Counted from the stretch's first letter, positions 17,462-26,439 are shown. The stretch: DNA of 64,000 nucleotides from Corynebacterium sp. (GCF_022712275.1 NZ_JALAGU010000037.1:1-64000), one strand, 5' to 3'. A program made the numbers and translations. Notes: generated by a model from the letters alone, not told the origin.

Positions 17462-18424
17462 ATGTCCCAGGATGCCCAGGATGCCCAGGATGCCCAGGAT
17501 GCCCAGGATGCCCAGGATGCCCAGGTCAGCAAGGTCAGCAAGGTCAGCAAGGTCGGCAACGTTGCAGCGCTCTACCGCTACCCCGTCAAGGGGTTCACTC
17601 CGCAGCCGTGTAAGTCTCTGACGGTCCAGCCGGATGGCCGGATCGCCGGGGACCGCGTCCTCGCCGTCCGGTTCGCGGACTCCGCCACACCGGAGGAGAA
17701 GGACGGTCTGGACTACTGGCCGAAGGCGAAGGGACTGTGCCTGCAGGATTTCCCGACTCTTGCCCGGCTGCGCGTCGACTTCGACGGGAGGACGCTGAGC
17801 TTCCGTGACCGCACGGACAATGATGCGGTCCTGGTCTCCGCAGGGCTTGACCAGGAAGGACGCCGCGAGATCTGTGATGCCTTGGCCGACTGGATCCTCG
17901 CAGGTCCGGACGCGAAAAGGCTCAGGCGTACGGGCAGACTTCCCCTGGAACTCGTCGGTGACGGGGAGAGCGCCCGGTTCCAGGACCGGCCGCGTGGCTT
18001 CGTCTCCCTGCACTCGGAGGAGTCGGTGAGGGAGCTGGAGCAGGCGAACGGTGCCGCGCACGGTGCCGCGAACGGAGAGGTGCCTCTCGACGACCGCCGG
18101 TTCCGGTCCAACGTCGTCATCGACGGGGTTCCTGCCTGGACCGAGCTGGACTGGGCGGCGGACAACACCGACCTCACCGTGGGCGAGGTCCGGTTCACCG
18201 CGCAGAAGACCATCGTGCGCTGCATGGCGGTCACCGCGAACCCGGACACCGGCGTCCGCGACGCGAACCTGCTCAAGGTGCTGACCAAGGAGGTCGGCCA
18301 GACCGAACCGACACTCGGCGTCCTCCTGCTGCCCACGGATGCCACGGGTTCCGGTGAGGTCGGCAGCAATTCCGGAACCGGTGGCGTCCTCCGTGTCGGG
18401 GATGCGGTCAGCGTGCTCAGCTGA
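17462..18424 (+). CDS. MOSC-domain protein with a variable-looking N-terminal repeat
   Basis: MOSC beta-barrel protein, a family that includes molybdenum-cofactor sulfurases and N-hydroxylated substrate reductases; the exact partner is unknown. The N-terminal MOSC_N-like part begins ALYRYPVKGFTPQ, and the conserved Cys appears in IVRCMAVTANPDTG near residue 255. The first 30 residues are unusual: six DAQ and three VSK triplets encoded by perfect 9-bp repeats. No alternative start codon lies between the repeat and the domain, so the repeat is probably translated. The 3' end overlaps the convergent ABC1 kinase gene by 8 bases. Confidence 0.8.
   Translation: MSQDAQDAQDAQDAQDAQDAQVSKVSKVSKVGNVAALYRYPVKGFTPQPCKSLTVQPDGRIAGDRVLAVRFADSATPEEKDGLDYWPKAKGLCLQDFPTLARLRVDFDGRTLSFRDRTDNDAVLVSAGLDQEGRREICDALADWILAGPDAKRLRRTGRLPLELVGDGESARFQDRPRGFVSLHSEESVRELEQANGAAHGAANGEVPLDDRRFRSNVVIDGVPAWTELDWAADNTDLTVGEVRFTAQKTIVRCMAVTANPDTGVRDANLLKVLTKEVGQTEPTLGVLLLPTDATGSGEVGSNSGTGGVLRVGDAVSVLS
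17471..17551 (+). repeat. In-frame 9-bp tandem repeats
   Basis: Six perfect copies of GATGCCCAG (17471-17524) followed directly by three copies of GTCAGCAAG (17525-17551). The unit length is a multiple of three, so copy-number change would alter length but not frame. Confidence 0.95.
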
Positions 18425-20153
18425 CCCGGCGACCACCGAAGACCGCGTAGAGCAGCGGCGGCACCGACAGACCCATCATCACGATGCCGACCACGTTCGC
18501 CGCGGTACTCCACGAGTCCCCGGCGCCCGCTGACCCGCGCAGCACGGCCCCGCCGACCACCAGACCGACGAAGATGATCGCCGCGACCACCCGCACCGCC
18601 GCCCGCTCCAGCCGCTTGAGCTGGTGCTCGACCTGCGGCGTCTTCACCGACAGGTCGCCGCTCTCGACCACCCCGATCACATGGTCGAGGCGTCCGGGAA
18701 GGGCGACCACGGTCTTCGCCGTCGCCGCCGCGGAGGAGACGGCACGCCGGGCGATCTCCGATGCCGACGCGCCGGCCTGTTCCCGGATCAGCTGCGTTGC
18801 GAAGGGCGTCACCGACTCCCAGATGTTGAACTCCGGGTCGAGCGTGGAACACAGCCCCGACAGCATCGACACCGCACGCATGATGAGCAGGAAGTTCTCC
18901 GGCAGCTGGAAGGGCATCGACCGGATCACGTCGCGGAACCGGTGCGCGAACTCCTCGAACTCCTTCGGGGCCACGTGCTGCAGATCGGTCACGGCCATCC
19001 CGCCGAAGCGGTCGAAGAGCTCGGTCATCGCCTCGGCGAGGGTGTCGGTGTCCGCCCCGTCGAGCAGCACGCCCAGTGACTGCATAGCGGTGACCATCCC
19101 GGGGCCGTCGCGCAGCCCCACGGCGATGACCAACGACCGCAGCCCGTCCCGCAGCGTGTCATCGATGTGCCCGGTCATCCCGAAGTCGATGAAGGTGAGC
19201 GTGAACTCGCCACGCTTCAGCCCCGGCGTGACGAAGATGTTCCCCGGGTGCGGGTCGGCGTGGAAATGTCCGGTCGTGAACAGCTGCGTGAACATCTCCT
19301 CGGCCAGCCGCACGGCCACGTCAGAGGGGTCGATCCCGAGACCGCGCAATGTGGCGACGTCACTGATCTTCACCGCGGTGACGTCCTGCAGTGTCAGGAC
19401 GCGGCGGGTGCTGCGCTCCCACACGATCTGCGGCGCGCGGGTCCGCGGACCGTCGCCTGGGGCGTCTCCGAACTCCTTCCGGAAGGACGCCGCCTCCGCA
19501 GCTTCGTGAAGGTAGTCGATCTCTTCGTGGCTGGTGTCCGCGAATTCCTCGATGAGTGCGGGCACGTCGGCGCGTCCGGCGATGAACGGAACCTTCGCCA
19601 ACCAGCCGGCGATCTTCCGCAGCGCGGCCAGATCCACCTCCACGACCTCGGCGATTCCGGGGCGCTGCACCTTCACCACGACATCGGTGTACCCCGCTTC
19701 AGTGGCGAGGGCGGGGGTGAGTCGCGCCCGGTAGGCCTGCCCCAGCGAGGCTGCGGCGATCGGCTCCCCGGTGAAGGTCGCGAAGGCGCGCGACAACGGC
19801 ATCCCCAGGTCAGTCTCGGCCTGGGCGCGGACCTCGGCGAATCCGACAGCGGGGACATTGTCCTGCAGGGCGGCGAGTTCATCCGTGACCTGTGGTGGGA
19901 GCATGTCGATGCGGGTGGACATGAACTGCCCGACCTTGATCATCAGGCCACCGAGGTCGGTCGCCAGCCGACGGAACCGCATGGCGGTCCCGGTCAACCG
20001 TTTCGTCTGGCCTTTCCGGCTCCAGGCCCGCAGGCCGATCCGGGGCAGCACCAGGTCGAACCACCAGACCTGCAGCATCACGGACAGCCCGAAGGCCATG
20101 ATGCGCCGGTAGCGGGCCCGGAGCCGGTGACCGCCGGGGCGGGGTGTGCTCAC
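18417..20153 (-). CDS. ABC1/UbiB-family atypical kinase
   Basis: Membrane-associated atypical kinase of 578 residues (AarF/UbiB family, linked to quinone or lipid metabolism). Hallmarks in order: KxGQ in LMIKVGQFMSTR, the Ala-rich nucleotide loop AAASLGQAYRARL, the catalytic loop HADPHPGNIF and the metal motif FIDFGMTGHI. The C-terminal 70 residues hold two hydrophobic helices (VAAIIFVGLVVGGAV and NVVGIVMMGLSVPPLLYAVF). Its start overlaps the PadR-like gene stop by four bases (ATGA), so regulator and kinase form one operon. Confidence 0.88.
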   Translation of the reverse strand: MSTPRPGGHRLRARYRRIMAFGLSVMLQVWWFDLVLPRIGLRAWSRKGQTKRLTGTAMRFRRLATDLGGLMIKVGQFMSTRIDMLPPQVTDELAALQDNVPAVGFAEVRAQAETDLGMPLSRAFATFTGEPIAAASLGQAYRARLTPALATEAGYTDVVVKVQRPGIAEVVEVDLAALRKIAGWLAKVPFIAGRADVPALIEEFADTSHEEIDYLHEAAEAASFRKEFGDAPGDGPRTRAPQIVWERSTRRVLTLQDVTAVKISDVATLRGLGIDPSDVAVRLAEEMFTQLFTTGHFHADPHPGNIFVTPGLKRGEFTLTFIDFGMTGHIDDTLRDGLRSLVIAVGLRDGPGMVTAMQSLGVLLDGADTDTLAEAMTELFDRFGGMAVTDLQHVAPKEFEEFAHRFRDVIRSMPFQLPENFLLIMRAVSMLSGLCSTLDPEFNIWESVTPFATQLIREQAGASASEIARRAVSSAAATAKTVVALPGRLDHVIGVVESGDLSVKTPQVEHQLKRLERAAVRVVAAIIFVGLVVGGAVLRGSAGAGDSWSTAANVVGIVMMGLSVPPLLYAVFGGRRVS

Positions 20154-20785
20154 TCCCCGGTGTTTTCGGGTGTCTCTTCGGTGGACTCCTCAGCGAGGAT
20201 GCCGTAGATCTTCCGGCGGGTCTCGTCGAGTAGTGCGGTGACCTTCTCGACCTGCTGTCCGTCACCTCCGACGACGGTCTGGTGCACCGCCTGGCTGAGC
20301 TTCACCCCGGCCTTCGGCAGGTCACCGCGGGCTCCGGCGAAGCTCCCGGCGAACGGTGTGTTCTCCGCGAAACTGCGGAACGGGGCGAAGAATCCGGCCC
20401 AGTCATCGGCGTCCGTGTCCTCGTCTCCGGTGGCGGAGGCTTCGTCCTGTCCCGCCTCGGTGAGGGTGAAGGTGCGGCGTCCTTCATCATCGGCGACGGT
20501 GGCCAGGCCCTCGTCGACGAGCAGCTGGAGGGTGGGGTAGACCTCGGCGGCGGCCGGCTCCCGGTCGTCGGTGGACCGCTCGGTGATCGCCCGGATCACC
20601 CCCGCTCCGGTCGACGGTGTGGCGGCGAGGACGCTGAGCACGGCGGCACGGATGTCACGGTCCTCGGCGTCCTTCGTGATCTCCAGGCGGGGACGCCTGG
20701 CAGCGAAGTCCTCGCGCAGTCCGCGGATCATGTCGAACAGCCCGTTGAAGTCCTGGGAACCGTCGGACGGCTTCCTGTCGGTCAT
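20150..20785 (-). CDS. PadR-like transcriptional regulator
   Basis: Protein of 211 residues from ATG 20785, which has GGGAGG eight bases upstream. Residues about 45-105 look like a PadR winged helix (AAVLSVLAATPSTGAGVIRAI, VYPTLQLLVDEGLATV, RTFTLTEAGQ). The C-terminal half is a helical, charged region with no recognised effector site. It is the first gene of a two-gene operon with the ABC1 kinase. What it regulates is unknown. Confidence 0.78.
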   Translation of the reverse strand: MTDRKPSDGSQDFNGLFDMIRGLREDFAARRPRLEITKDAEDRDIRAAVLSVLAATPSTGAGVIRAITERSTDDREPAAAEVYPTLQLLVDEGLATVADDEGRRTFTLTEAGQDEASATGDEDTDADDWAGFFAPFRSFAENTPFAGSFAGARGDLPKAGVKLSQAVHQTVVGGDGQQVEKVTALLDETRRKIYGILAEESTEETPENTGE

Positions 20786-20875
20786 GTCTGTACCTCCCGG
20801 TATGACGGTCGTGGTGTGGTGGTGTGGGAACACCACCCAGGCTACGCCGGAGACCCTGCGGTTACCCTGTGAGTT

Positions 20876-21787
20876 ATGACCCACGGCAACGGCCGCTACG
20901 CGCCCAGTCCCAGCGGAGACCTGCACCTCGGAAACCTGCGGACGGCGGTACTCGCCGAAGCGTGGGCACGCTCCACCGGACGCGGATTCCGGCTGCGCAT
21001 CGACGACATCGACGCCGCCCGTTCCTCGGAGCTCTCCGCCGACCGGCAGCTGGAGGACCTGGAGTCGGTGGGACTGACCTGGGACGGAGCGCTCGCCCGG
21101 CAGTCGGACACCCTGGAACGCTACGAGGTCGCCCTCGACCGGCTCGTCGAGGACGGCCTGGTCTACGAGTGCTACTGCTCGCGCAGGGACATCGCCGAGG
21201 CAGCCCGTGCGCCCCACGCCGTGCCGGGCCGTTACCCGGGAACCTGCCGGGATCTCACCGAGGTTCAGCGTGAACAGAAGCGGGAGGAACTGGCGGCGGT
21301 GGGGCGCGTTCCGGCGCTTCGGCTGCGCGCGCAGGTCACCGAATGGTCGGTGCCTGAGGTGTTCTCTGACGAGGCGGTCGACGGCCGGTACACCGGGGAC
21401 GTCGACGACATGGTGCTGCGCCGCGGTGGTGCGCAGGACACCGGTTTCGCCTACAACCTCGCCGTCGTCGTCGATGACACGCTGGCCGGCATCGACCAGG
21501 TCGTCCGCGGTGACGACCTGCTCAGTTCCGCACCGCGGCAGGCCTATCTCGCCCATCTGCTGGAACTGCCGGAGGTGGAGTACGTGCACGTCCCGCTGGT
21601 GCTGGGGCCGACCGGTCAGCGCCTGGCGAAACGGGACGGTGCGGTGACGCTGCGTCAGCTGCCGGGGGAGACCTACGCGGAGAAGGCCTCCGCGGCACGG
21701 GCCTGGATCGACGCCTCCATCGGGGACGCCGCACTCGCCGATCCGGCACTGCTCTCCCACGACCCGGTGCAGTGGGCAGCGGAGTAG
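20876..21787 (+). CDS. gluQRS: Glutamyl-Q tRNA(Asp) synthetase
   Basis: Truncated glutamyl-tRNA-synthetase-like enzyme that activates glutamate and attaches it to the queuosine base of tRNA-Asp rather than to the tRNA 3' end. Seen: the HIGH-like block [16 protein letters not shown], the zinc site CYCSRRDI with YPGTCRD (Cys-x-Cys ... Tyr-x3-Cys), and the KMSKS-like [10 protein letters not shown]. At 303 residues it lacks an anticodon-binding domain, as expected. TACCCT (20863-20868) is 7 bases before ATG. It ends with its stop codon directly abutting that of the convergent enoyl-CoA hydratase gene. Its presence implies queuosine-bearing tRNA, consistent with the nearby tgt. Confidence 0.92.
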   Translation: MTHGNGRYAPSPSGDLHLGNLRTAVLAEAWARSTGRGFRLRIDDIDAARSSELSADRQLEDLESVGLTWDGALARQSDTLERYEVALDRLVEDGLVYECYCSRRDIAEAARAPHAVPGRYPGTCRDLTEVQREQKREELAAVGRVPALRLRAQVTEWSVPEVFSDEAVDGRYTGDVDDMVLRRGGAQDTGFAYNLAVVVDDTLAGIDQVVRGDDLLSSAPRQAYLAHLLELPEVEYVHVPLVLGPTGQRLAKRDGAVTLRQLPGETYAEKASAARAWIDASIGDAALADPALLSHDPVQWAAE

Positions 21788-22630
21788 TTACCGCACGTTG
21801 CGGCGGGTGAAGACCGGGGTGATCTTCTTCGCCGCGGCCTTCTGGGCGACCTTCGTGTTGGACGCCACGAGCAACCGGAACTGACGGATCCGCTCGAGGG
21901 CGAAGGTGGCGCGTGCCCCGCGGGTCCACGTCTCGTCGACGAGCTTCTTGCCGTAGGCGGTGGCGTCGGGGGATCGGGTGGCGATCTGCGCGGCGAGTTC
22001 GACCGCTGCGTCCACCACGGCGTCCTGCGTTGAGCTCTCACCGTCGACCACCTCGCTGGCCAGGCCGAACTCCACGGCCTTGCCCCCGTCGACGATCTCG
22101 CCGGTCATGGTCAGCCGCTTGAGGATGTCCGCCCGCAGCTGCTGGGACAGGGACTGCAGCCCGGACATGTCCGGGATCAGGCCCCACTTGGACTCGAGGA
22201 TCGACCACTGTGCGTCGGCGGTGGTGAACCGCCAGTCCGCGGCCATCGCCAGCTGCAGTCCGCCGCCGAAGCAGTGGCCGTGCACCGCGGCGATGACCGG
22301 CACCGGCAGACGGCGGAACGCCCAGCACGCCTCCTGGAACTGGTTGGTGCCCCGCCACGGCCGCGGCACGAAACTCGCCGCCAGGGCCTGCGGCTTCTTC
22401 ATGGCGGACGCGAAGTCAAGGCCGGCGCAGAAGGAGCGTCCCTCACCGGCGATGACCACGGCGCGGACGCTGCGGTCGGCGCGGATCGTCCCGGCGATCG
22501 CGATGAGTTCATCGAGGACGCCCAGGGTCAGGGAGTTCAGTTTCTCCGGACGGTTCAGTCGGACGTGCGCGATGCGCACCGGCTCGTCGGTGAAGGTCAG
22601 GGTGGGCAGCTCAGGGGAAGTGGTGGCCAT
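21788..22630 (-). CDS. Enoyl-CoA hydratase/isomerase (crotonase) family protein
   Basis: Crotonase-fold enzyme of 280 residues. The first oxyanion-hole region is AGEGRSFCAGLDFASAM; the second, AAVHGHCFGGGLQLAMAADWRF, is followed by ILESKWGLIPDMSGL, which has the Asp typical of isomerase-type members (PDMSG) rather than a hydratase Glu. Delta3,delta2-enoyl-CoA isomerase or dienoyl-CoA isomerase activity is therefore as likely as hydration. ATG 22630 is chosen because TAGCGT (rightmost base 22643) sits 7 bases upstream; a GTG at 22639 lies inside that box. A TetR gene is just upstream on the same strand. Confidence 0.85.
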   Translation of the reverse strand: MATTSPELPTLTFTDEPVRIAHVRLNRPEKLNSLTLGVLDELIAIAGTIRADRSVRAVVIAGEGRSFCAGLDFASAMKKPQALAASFVPRPWRGTNQFQEACWAFRRLPVPVIAAVHGHCFGGGLQLAMAADWRFTTADAQWSILESKWGLIPDMSGLQSLSQQLRADILKRLTMTGEIVDGGKAVEFGLASEVVDGESSTQDAVVDAAVELAAQIATRSPDATAYGKKLVDETWTRGARATFALERIRQFRLLVASNTKVAQKAAAKKITPVFTRRNVR

Positions 22631-22711
22631 GGCGTTCACGCTAACGGATCGACCGGCGCGCCGGGCCCGGATCGCGGACTGTCACATCCATGGGGACCCC
22701 TGCCGTACCCT

Positions 22712-23320
22712 TTACGTGCCCGGCGTCCCGTCGTGGTCCAGGACATCGCTCCAGTCGCCGTCCATGTGCGGCAGGTTTCCGGCCTCGATCTGCTGCTCCA
22801 TCCCCCGCATCAGTGAGTGACGCAGCCAGGTGCCGGCGTCGTGCAGATGGGGGAAGGGTGCCGTGGTCAGTGAACTCATGAAGGTCCGGGACGCCACGAA
22901 GTACGCGGCATTGGCATCCAGCTCCGGCCGTCGCCGCATGACCTCCGCCACCATGGTCGAGTAGATGCGCCGTGTCTCCGGACCGAAGGGGCCGTAGAAC
23001 AGGTATTCGGCGAACCCCGGGTGGGCGGTGGCGAGCGGGACGACCCGGGCACTGACTGCGTCCATGTAGTCCATCCATGTGCCCGAGTCCGTGTCAGGTG
23101 CCGGCTCCAGATCGACACCGGCGAACAACCGGTCGCAGGTACCGCGGTACAGCTCGTCGCGACTGTCGACGTAGTTGTAGACCGTCGCTTCGGCGACACC
23201 GACTTCCTTTGCCACGGCGGCGAGGGTGAAACTGTCGAGGCCGAGGGCCAGGGCGGCGTCCTGCAGGGCATCCAGTGAAGTTCTGGAAGGGCGGCCCACC
23301 GACCGGCGTCTGGAGATCAT
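22712..23320 (-). CDS. TetR-family transcriptional regulator
   Basis: Repressor-like protein of 202 residues from ATG 23320. The N-terminal helix-turn-helix is FTLAAVAKEVGVAEATVYNYVDSRDELY. The C-terminal ligand domain has no close recognisable family. A perfect TAGAAT (23328-23333) precedes the start by 7 bases, giving a leaderless transcript. The crotonase gene 81 bases downstream is the nearest candidate target. Confidence 0.85.
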   Translation of the reverse strand: MISRRRSVGRPSRTSLDALQDAALALGLDSFTLAAVAKEVGVAEATVYNYVDSRDELYRGTCDRLFAGVDLEPAPDTDSGTWMDYMDAVSARVVPLATAHPGFAEYLFYGPFGPETRRIYSTMVAEVMRRRPELDANAAYFVASRTFMSSLTTAPFPHLHDAGTWLRHSLMRGMEQQIEAGNLPHMDGDWSDVLDHDGTPGT

Positions 23321-23361
23321 GGAGTCGATTCTACCGGCGGTGGGAGGGTGGTTGTCCGGTG

Positions 23362-24387
23362 CTACTCGGCGGCCTCGTCGAGGGCGGTGAAGGTGTCCTC
23401 CAGCTGCTCGAGTTCCCAGACCACCGACAGGATGGTCGGGGTGCTGATGGCCATCGCGGCGTCCGTGTCGGCGAGGAAGGCAGTGCCGTTCTTCACCGGG
23501 GTGAGCTGGTCCCAGCCCTTCACCGTGGTGGGGACGTCCTTTGCCTCGACCCCGACCGGCCACATGTACAGCAGATCGGTGTTGAGCAGGTCGGTGTTCT
23601 CCTCGGAGATGAAGGCACGGCTCCCGTCCCGGCTGGCGGCCTTGATCTCCTCGGGGATCACGATGCCGAGGTCGGTGAGGAAGACATTGGCCGGGTCGGA
23701 ATCTCCGGTGACCACGGCCAGGCCCTGTTCACTGATCTGGCCGAAGGTGCCGGTTGCACCGTCAAGTGTCGGGTGGTTCTCCTTCGCATCGGCGAAGGCC
23801 TGATCAGCGTCCGCGATGAGGCTCTCGGCTTCGTCACTCTTACCGAGGACGTCACCGGCGACGGTGGTGGCCTCACGCCAGTCATCGGACATCGGCGAGG
23901 AACCGACGGTGGCAATGGTCGGGGCGATCTGGTTGTAACGGTCGTACGTCGCCTGATCCGGCAGGTATCCGGCGAAGATGACGTCCGGATCGGCTTCGGC
24001 GACCTTCTCCACGTCCGGGGTTCCGGTCATCGGGTAGGTGACGGTCTCACCGGAATCACTGTTCTCCCACGGACCAGGCTCACCGTAGAAGTCAGTGCGG
24101 TACTCCACATCCACCGGCCGGCCCAGTGCGGAGAAGGCGTCGGTGAAGGCGGGGGAGAAGCTGATGATCTTCCCCGGGTCAGCGGGGACCTCGGTGGTGC
24201 CCATCGTGTGGGTCACCTCGACCGCGCCGGACTGGGCGGCGGTCGCGGAGGAGTCTGACGAGTCTGAATCATCGTCGGAGCAGGCAGCGAGGGATCCCGC
24301 CAGTGCTGCCGTGACGGTCAGGGCGAGGGCCGTGGTCCGGAGGCGGCGTCCGGCAGGACGTCCGGTGCTGAATGTGGGGATACGCAT
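23362..24387 (-). CDS. Iron-siderophore-binding lipoprotein 1 (ABC transporter)
   Basis: Periplasmic-type binding protein of the FepB/FhuD cluster, anchored by a lipobox (LAGSLAAC) after a signal peptide. The mature part begins with a Ser/Asp-rich linker and VEVTHTMGTTEVPADPGKIISF, the usual start of this fold, and includes DPDVIFAGYLPDQATYDRYNQIAPTI-type siderophore-binder phrasing. It has no permease or ATPase of its own and faces away from the other uptake genes, so it may deliver a second siderophore to the shared permease. The upstream region holds a DtxR-like box. Confidence 0.88.
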   Translation of the reverse strand: MRIPTFSTGRPAGRRLRTTALALTVTAALAGSLAACSDDDSDSSDSSATAAQSGAVEVTHTMGTTEVPADPGKIISFSPAFTDAFSALGRPVDVEYRTDFYGEPGPWENSDSGETVTYPMTGTPDVEKVAEADPDVIFAGYLPDQATYDRYNQIAPTIATVGSSPMSDDWREATTVAGDVLGKSDEAESLIADADQAFADAKENHPTLDGATGTFGQISEQGLAVVTGDSDPANVFLTDLGIVIPEEIKAASRDGSRAFISEENTDLLNTDLLYMWPVGVEAKDVPTTVKGWDQLTPVKNGTAFLADTDAAMAISTPTILSVVWELEQLEDTFTALDEAAE

Positions 24388-24423
24388 GAGGAAGCATATT
24401 AGTGAGTAACCACCGTAAAGAGC

Positions 24424-24442
24424 AATGGTAAACCTGGCCTCA
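24424..24442 (-). promoter_or_regulatory. DtxR-like iron box upstream of binding protein 1
   Basis: On the minus strand TGAGGCCAGGTTTACCATT matches the consensus TWAGGTWAGSCTWACCTWA at 13 of 19 positions by my count. It lies 37 bases before the binding-protein start and overlaps a plausible -35 region, so iron-dependent repression is the inference. Confidence 0.55.
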
Positions 24443-24497
24443 TTCCCGGATGCTGTCCGTCCGGAGCCGGGACGGTGATTCCGATAGGGTGGACGCC

Positions 24498-25277
24498 GTG
24501 ACTTCCGTGGACACCAGGCACCTGCCCATGTACCCGGCCGGTGCGCTCCGCTTCCCCGTCCGGGCCTTCGGTAATCAGGAAGAGCACGTCCGGGAGACGT
24601 GGTGGAGGGACCACTCGCACCCCACCCATGAGCTGATCTGGAACGAGTGCGGGGTGGGGCACGCGGTCATCGGGCAACGTGTCTGGACCGTGACGCGCAC
24701 CGTCGGGCTGTGGATTCCCGCGGGGACCCCGCACTCCGGCAGCACCCCCGCCGGTTCTCGGCAGCTCGCCGTGCACTTCGGTGCGGACACCATGCCGCTG
24801 GCATCCCACCCGGTGGCGGTGGACCTCACGGATCTGCTGCGGCTGCTGCTCGAGCGGCTCGTCACCGAGGAGCTCGACAATGAGGCGCACCGGACGACCG
24901 AGCAGATGATCTTCGATGTCCTCACGCCCAGCGACAACGGGCTGGTGCTCCGCGTGCCGACTGCGCCGCTTGTCGCACCAATCGTTGAATCGGTGCAGAA
25001 GAACCCTGCAGATACCCGCACCCTCAAAGCCTGGGCCAGGGAACTGGGGGTCAGTACCCGCACCGTGACACGCGCCTTCGAGTCGGAGACCGGTATGGGC
25101 TTCGCCCGGTGGATCACCGCGGCGCGGGTGCATTACGCAGCGACGATGCTCGGACAGGGCCTGGGGGTCGCCGAGGTTGCTGCGGCCGTGGGATACGGCT
25201 CCGCGAGTTCGTTCACCACGGCGTTCCGGCGGGTCACAGGGACGACGCCGGGGCAGTTTCACGGGGGAGACCAGTAG
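24498..25277 (+). CDS. AraC-family regulator of the siderophore uptake region
   Basis: AraC/XylS-type activator of about 259 residues. The N-terminal cupin-like part is recognisable by HSHPTHELIW and WIPAGTPHSG. The C-terminal double helix-turn-helix is KAWARELGVSTRTVTRAFESE and VAEVAAAVGYGSASSFTTAFRRVTG (split here by family position). GTG 24498 is chosen because TAGGGT (24485-24490) precedes it by 7 bases; a start at 24450 would cross that box. It lies between two divergent siderophore-binding genes, the placement expected of their regulator. Whether it senses a siderophore directly is not shown by the sequence. Confidence 0.83.
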   Translation: MTSVDTRHLPMYPAGALRFPVRAFGNQEEHVRETWWRDHSHPTHELIWNECGVGHAVIGQRVWTVTRTVGLWIPAGTPHSGSTPAGSRQLAVHFGADTMPLASHPVAVDLTDLLRLLLERLVTEELDNEAHRTTEQMIFDVLTPSDNGLVLRVPTAPLVAPIVESVQKNPADTRTLKAWARELGVSTRTVTRAFESETGMGFARWITAARVHYAATMLGQGLGVAEVAAAVGYGSASSFTTAFRRVTGTTPGQFHGGDQ

Positions 25278-25289
25278 ATTGTCCATTTT

Positions 25290-25314
25290 ACGCAAGTGAA
25301 TGTCATTCTTGCGT
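25290..25314. promoter_or_regulatory. Palindrome abutting the binding protein 2 promoter
   Basis: ACGCAAG (25290-25296) and CTTGCGT (25308-25314) are perfect inverted arms. Inside them TGAATG/CATTC extends the symmetry imperfectly. The right arm ends two bases before the -35 hexamer, a normal activator position. The AraC protein encoded just upstream is the obvious candidate ligand. Confidence 0.5.
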
Positions 25315-25316
25315 GA

Positions 25317-25345
25317 TTGACCCACAGGCAAGGCTGCACTACGTT
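25317..25345 (+). promoter_or_regulatory. Promoter of the siderophore ABC operon with DtxR-like half box
   Basis: TTGACC (25317-25322), a 17-base spacer and TACGTT (25340-25345) form a near-consensus promoter. The first half of a DtxR-like box (TTAGGGCAGG, 25344-25353) overlaps the expected transcription start; only the left half matches well. Confidence 0.6.
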
Positions 25346-25383
25346 AGGGCAGGTTTCAAGAGCTCCTGCCTGAAAGGTCACCC

Positions 25384-26409
25384 ATGTCCCCCACATCCCG
25401 GCTCAAGCGGTTCATCCGTCCGCTGGCCCTGGCCTCGGCCGCCGTCCTCGGCCTCTCCCTGGCCGCCTGTTCCTCCGATGACGGTTCCGACGGCGGTGAG
25501 ATCACCATCGAGCACGCCTTCGGTACCACCGAGATCGACGGTACCCCGGAGCGTGTCGCCACCGTGAACTGGTCCAACCAGGAGGTCCCGCTGGCCCTCG
25601 GCGTCGTCCCCGTCGGTATGGCCGAGGCCAACTTCGGCGGCTCCGAAGTCCTCCCGTGGGTCCAGGACAAGCTCGACGAGCTCGGCGCCACCGGCGAGGA
25701 CGCCCCGGTGCTCTTCGACGAGACCGACGGCGTGGACTTCGAGGCTGTCGCGGACACCCGGCCCGACGTCATCCTCGCCGGCTACTCCGGGCTGACCGAG
25801 GAGGACTACGACCGCCTCTCCGAGATCGCCCCGACCGTGCCCTTCCCGAAGGACCAGGTCGCCTGGGGTACCACCTGGCGCGAGAACATCGAGATCGAGT
25901 CCAAGGCCCTGGGTCTTGAGGACGAGGGCACGCAGCTCATCTCCGACCTCGAGACCGAGATCTCCGACAAGGCCGCCGAATACCCGGCGGTCGCGGGCAG
26001 GAAGACCATGTTCCTCACCCACGTCGACCCCACCGACCTCAGCCAGGTCAGCTTCTACTCCGCCCACGACGCCCGTCCGCAGTTCTTCGAGGACCTCGGC
26101 ATGGCCACCCCGGACTCCATCCAGAAGTGGTCCGACGAGAACGACGAGTTCGCCGGTACCCTTTCCGCCGAGCAGTCCGATGTCTTCGACGACGTCGAGA
26201 TCATCGTCACCTACGGTGACGAGGAAATGCTGAAGACCCTGCAGGATGACCCGGTGCTCGGCCAGATCCCGGCGATCAGGAACGGCGCCGTGGTTCTGCT
26301 CGGTGACGACGCCCTCGGCACCGCCGCCAACCCGACCCCGCTCGCCATCTCCTACATCCTCGACGACTACCTCAAGGTGCTCGACGAGGCCGCAGCCAAG
26401 GCCAGGTAG
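25384..26409 (+). CDS. Iron-siderophore-binding lipoprotein 2 (ABC transporter)
   Basis: Siderophore-binding lipoprotein of 341 residues and first gene of the uptake operon. The signal peptide ends in lipobox LSLAACSSDD, and the domain opens ITIEHAFGTTEIDGTPERV. The core contains RPDVILAGYSGLTEEDYDRL and a C-terminal block NGAVVLLGDDALGTAANPTP, typical of FecB/FepB-like proteins. It is followed 30 bases later by two permeases and an ATPase, so this is the cognate binding protein of the transporter. It is clearly a different sequence from binding protein 1, though of the same fold. Confidence 0.9.
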   Translation: MSPTSRLKRFIRPLALASAAVLGLSLAACSSDDGSDGGEITIEHAFGTTEIDGTPERVATVNWSNQEVPLALGVVPVGMAEANFGGSEVLPWVQDKLDELGATGEDAPVLFDETDGVDFEAVADTRPDVILAGYSGLTEEDYDRLSEIAPTVPFPKDQVAWGTTWRENIEIESKALGLEDEGTQLISDLETEISDKAAEYPAVAGRKTMFLTHVDPTDLSQVSFYSAHDARPQFFEDLGMATPDSIQKWSDENDEFAGTLSAEQSDVFDDVEIIVTYGDEEMLKTLQDDPVLGQIPAIRNGAVVLLGDDALGTAANPTPLAISYILDDYLKVLDEAAAKAR

Positions 26410-26439
26410 GACGTACAGGGTAAGGCACAGCACGACACC

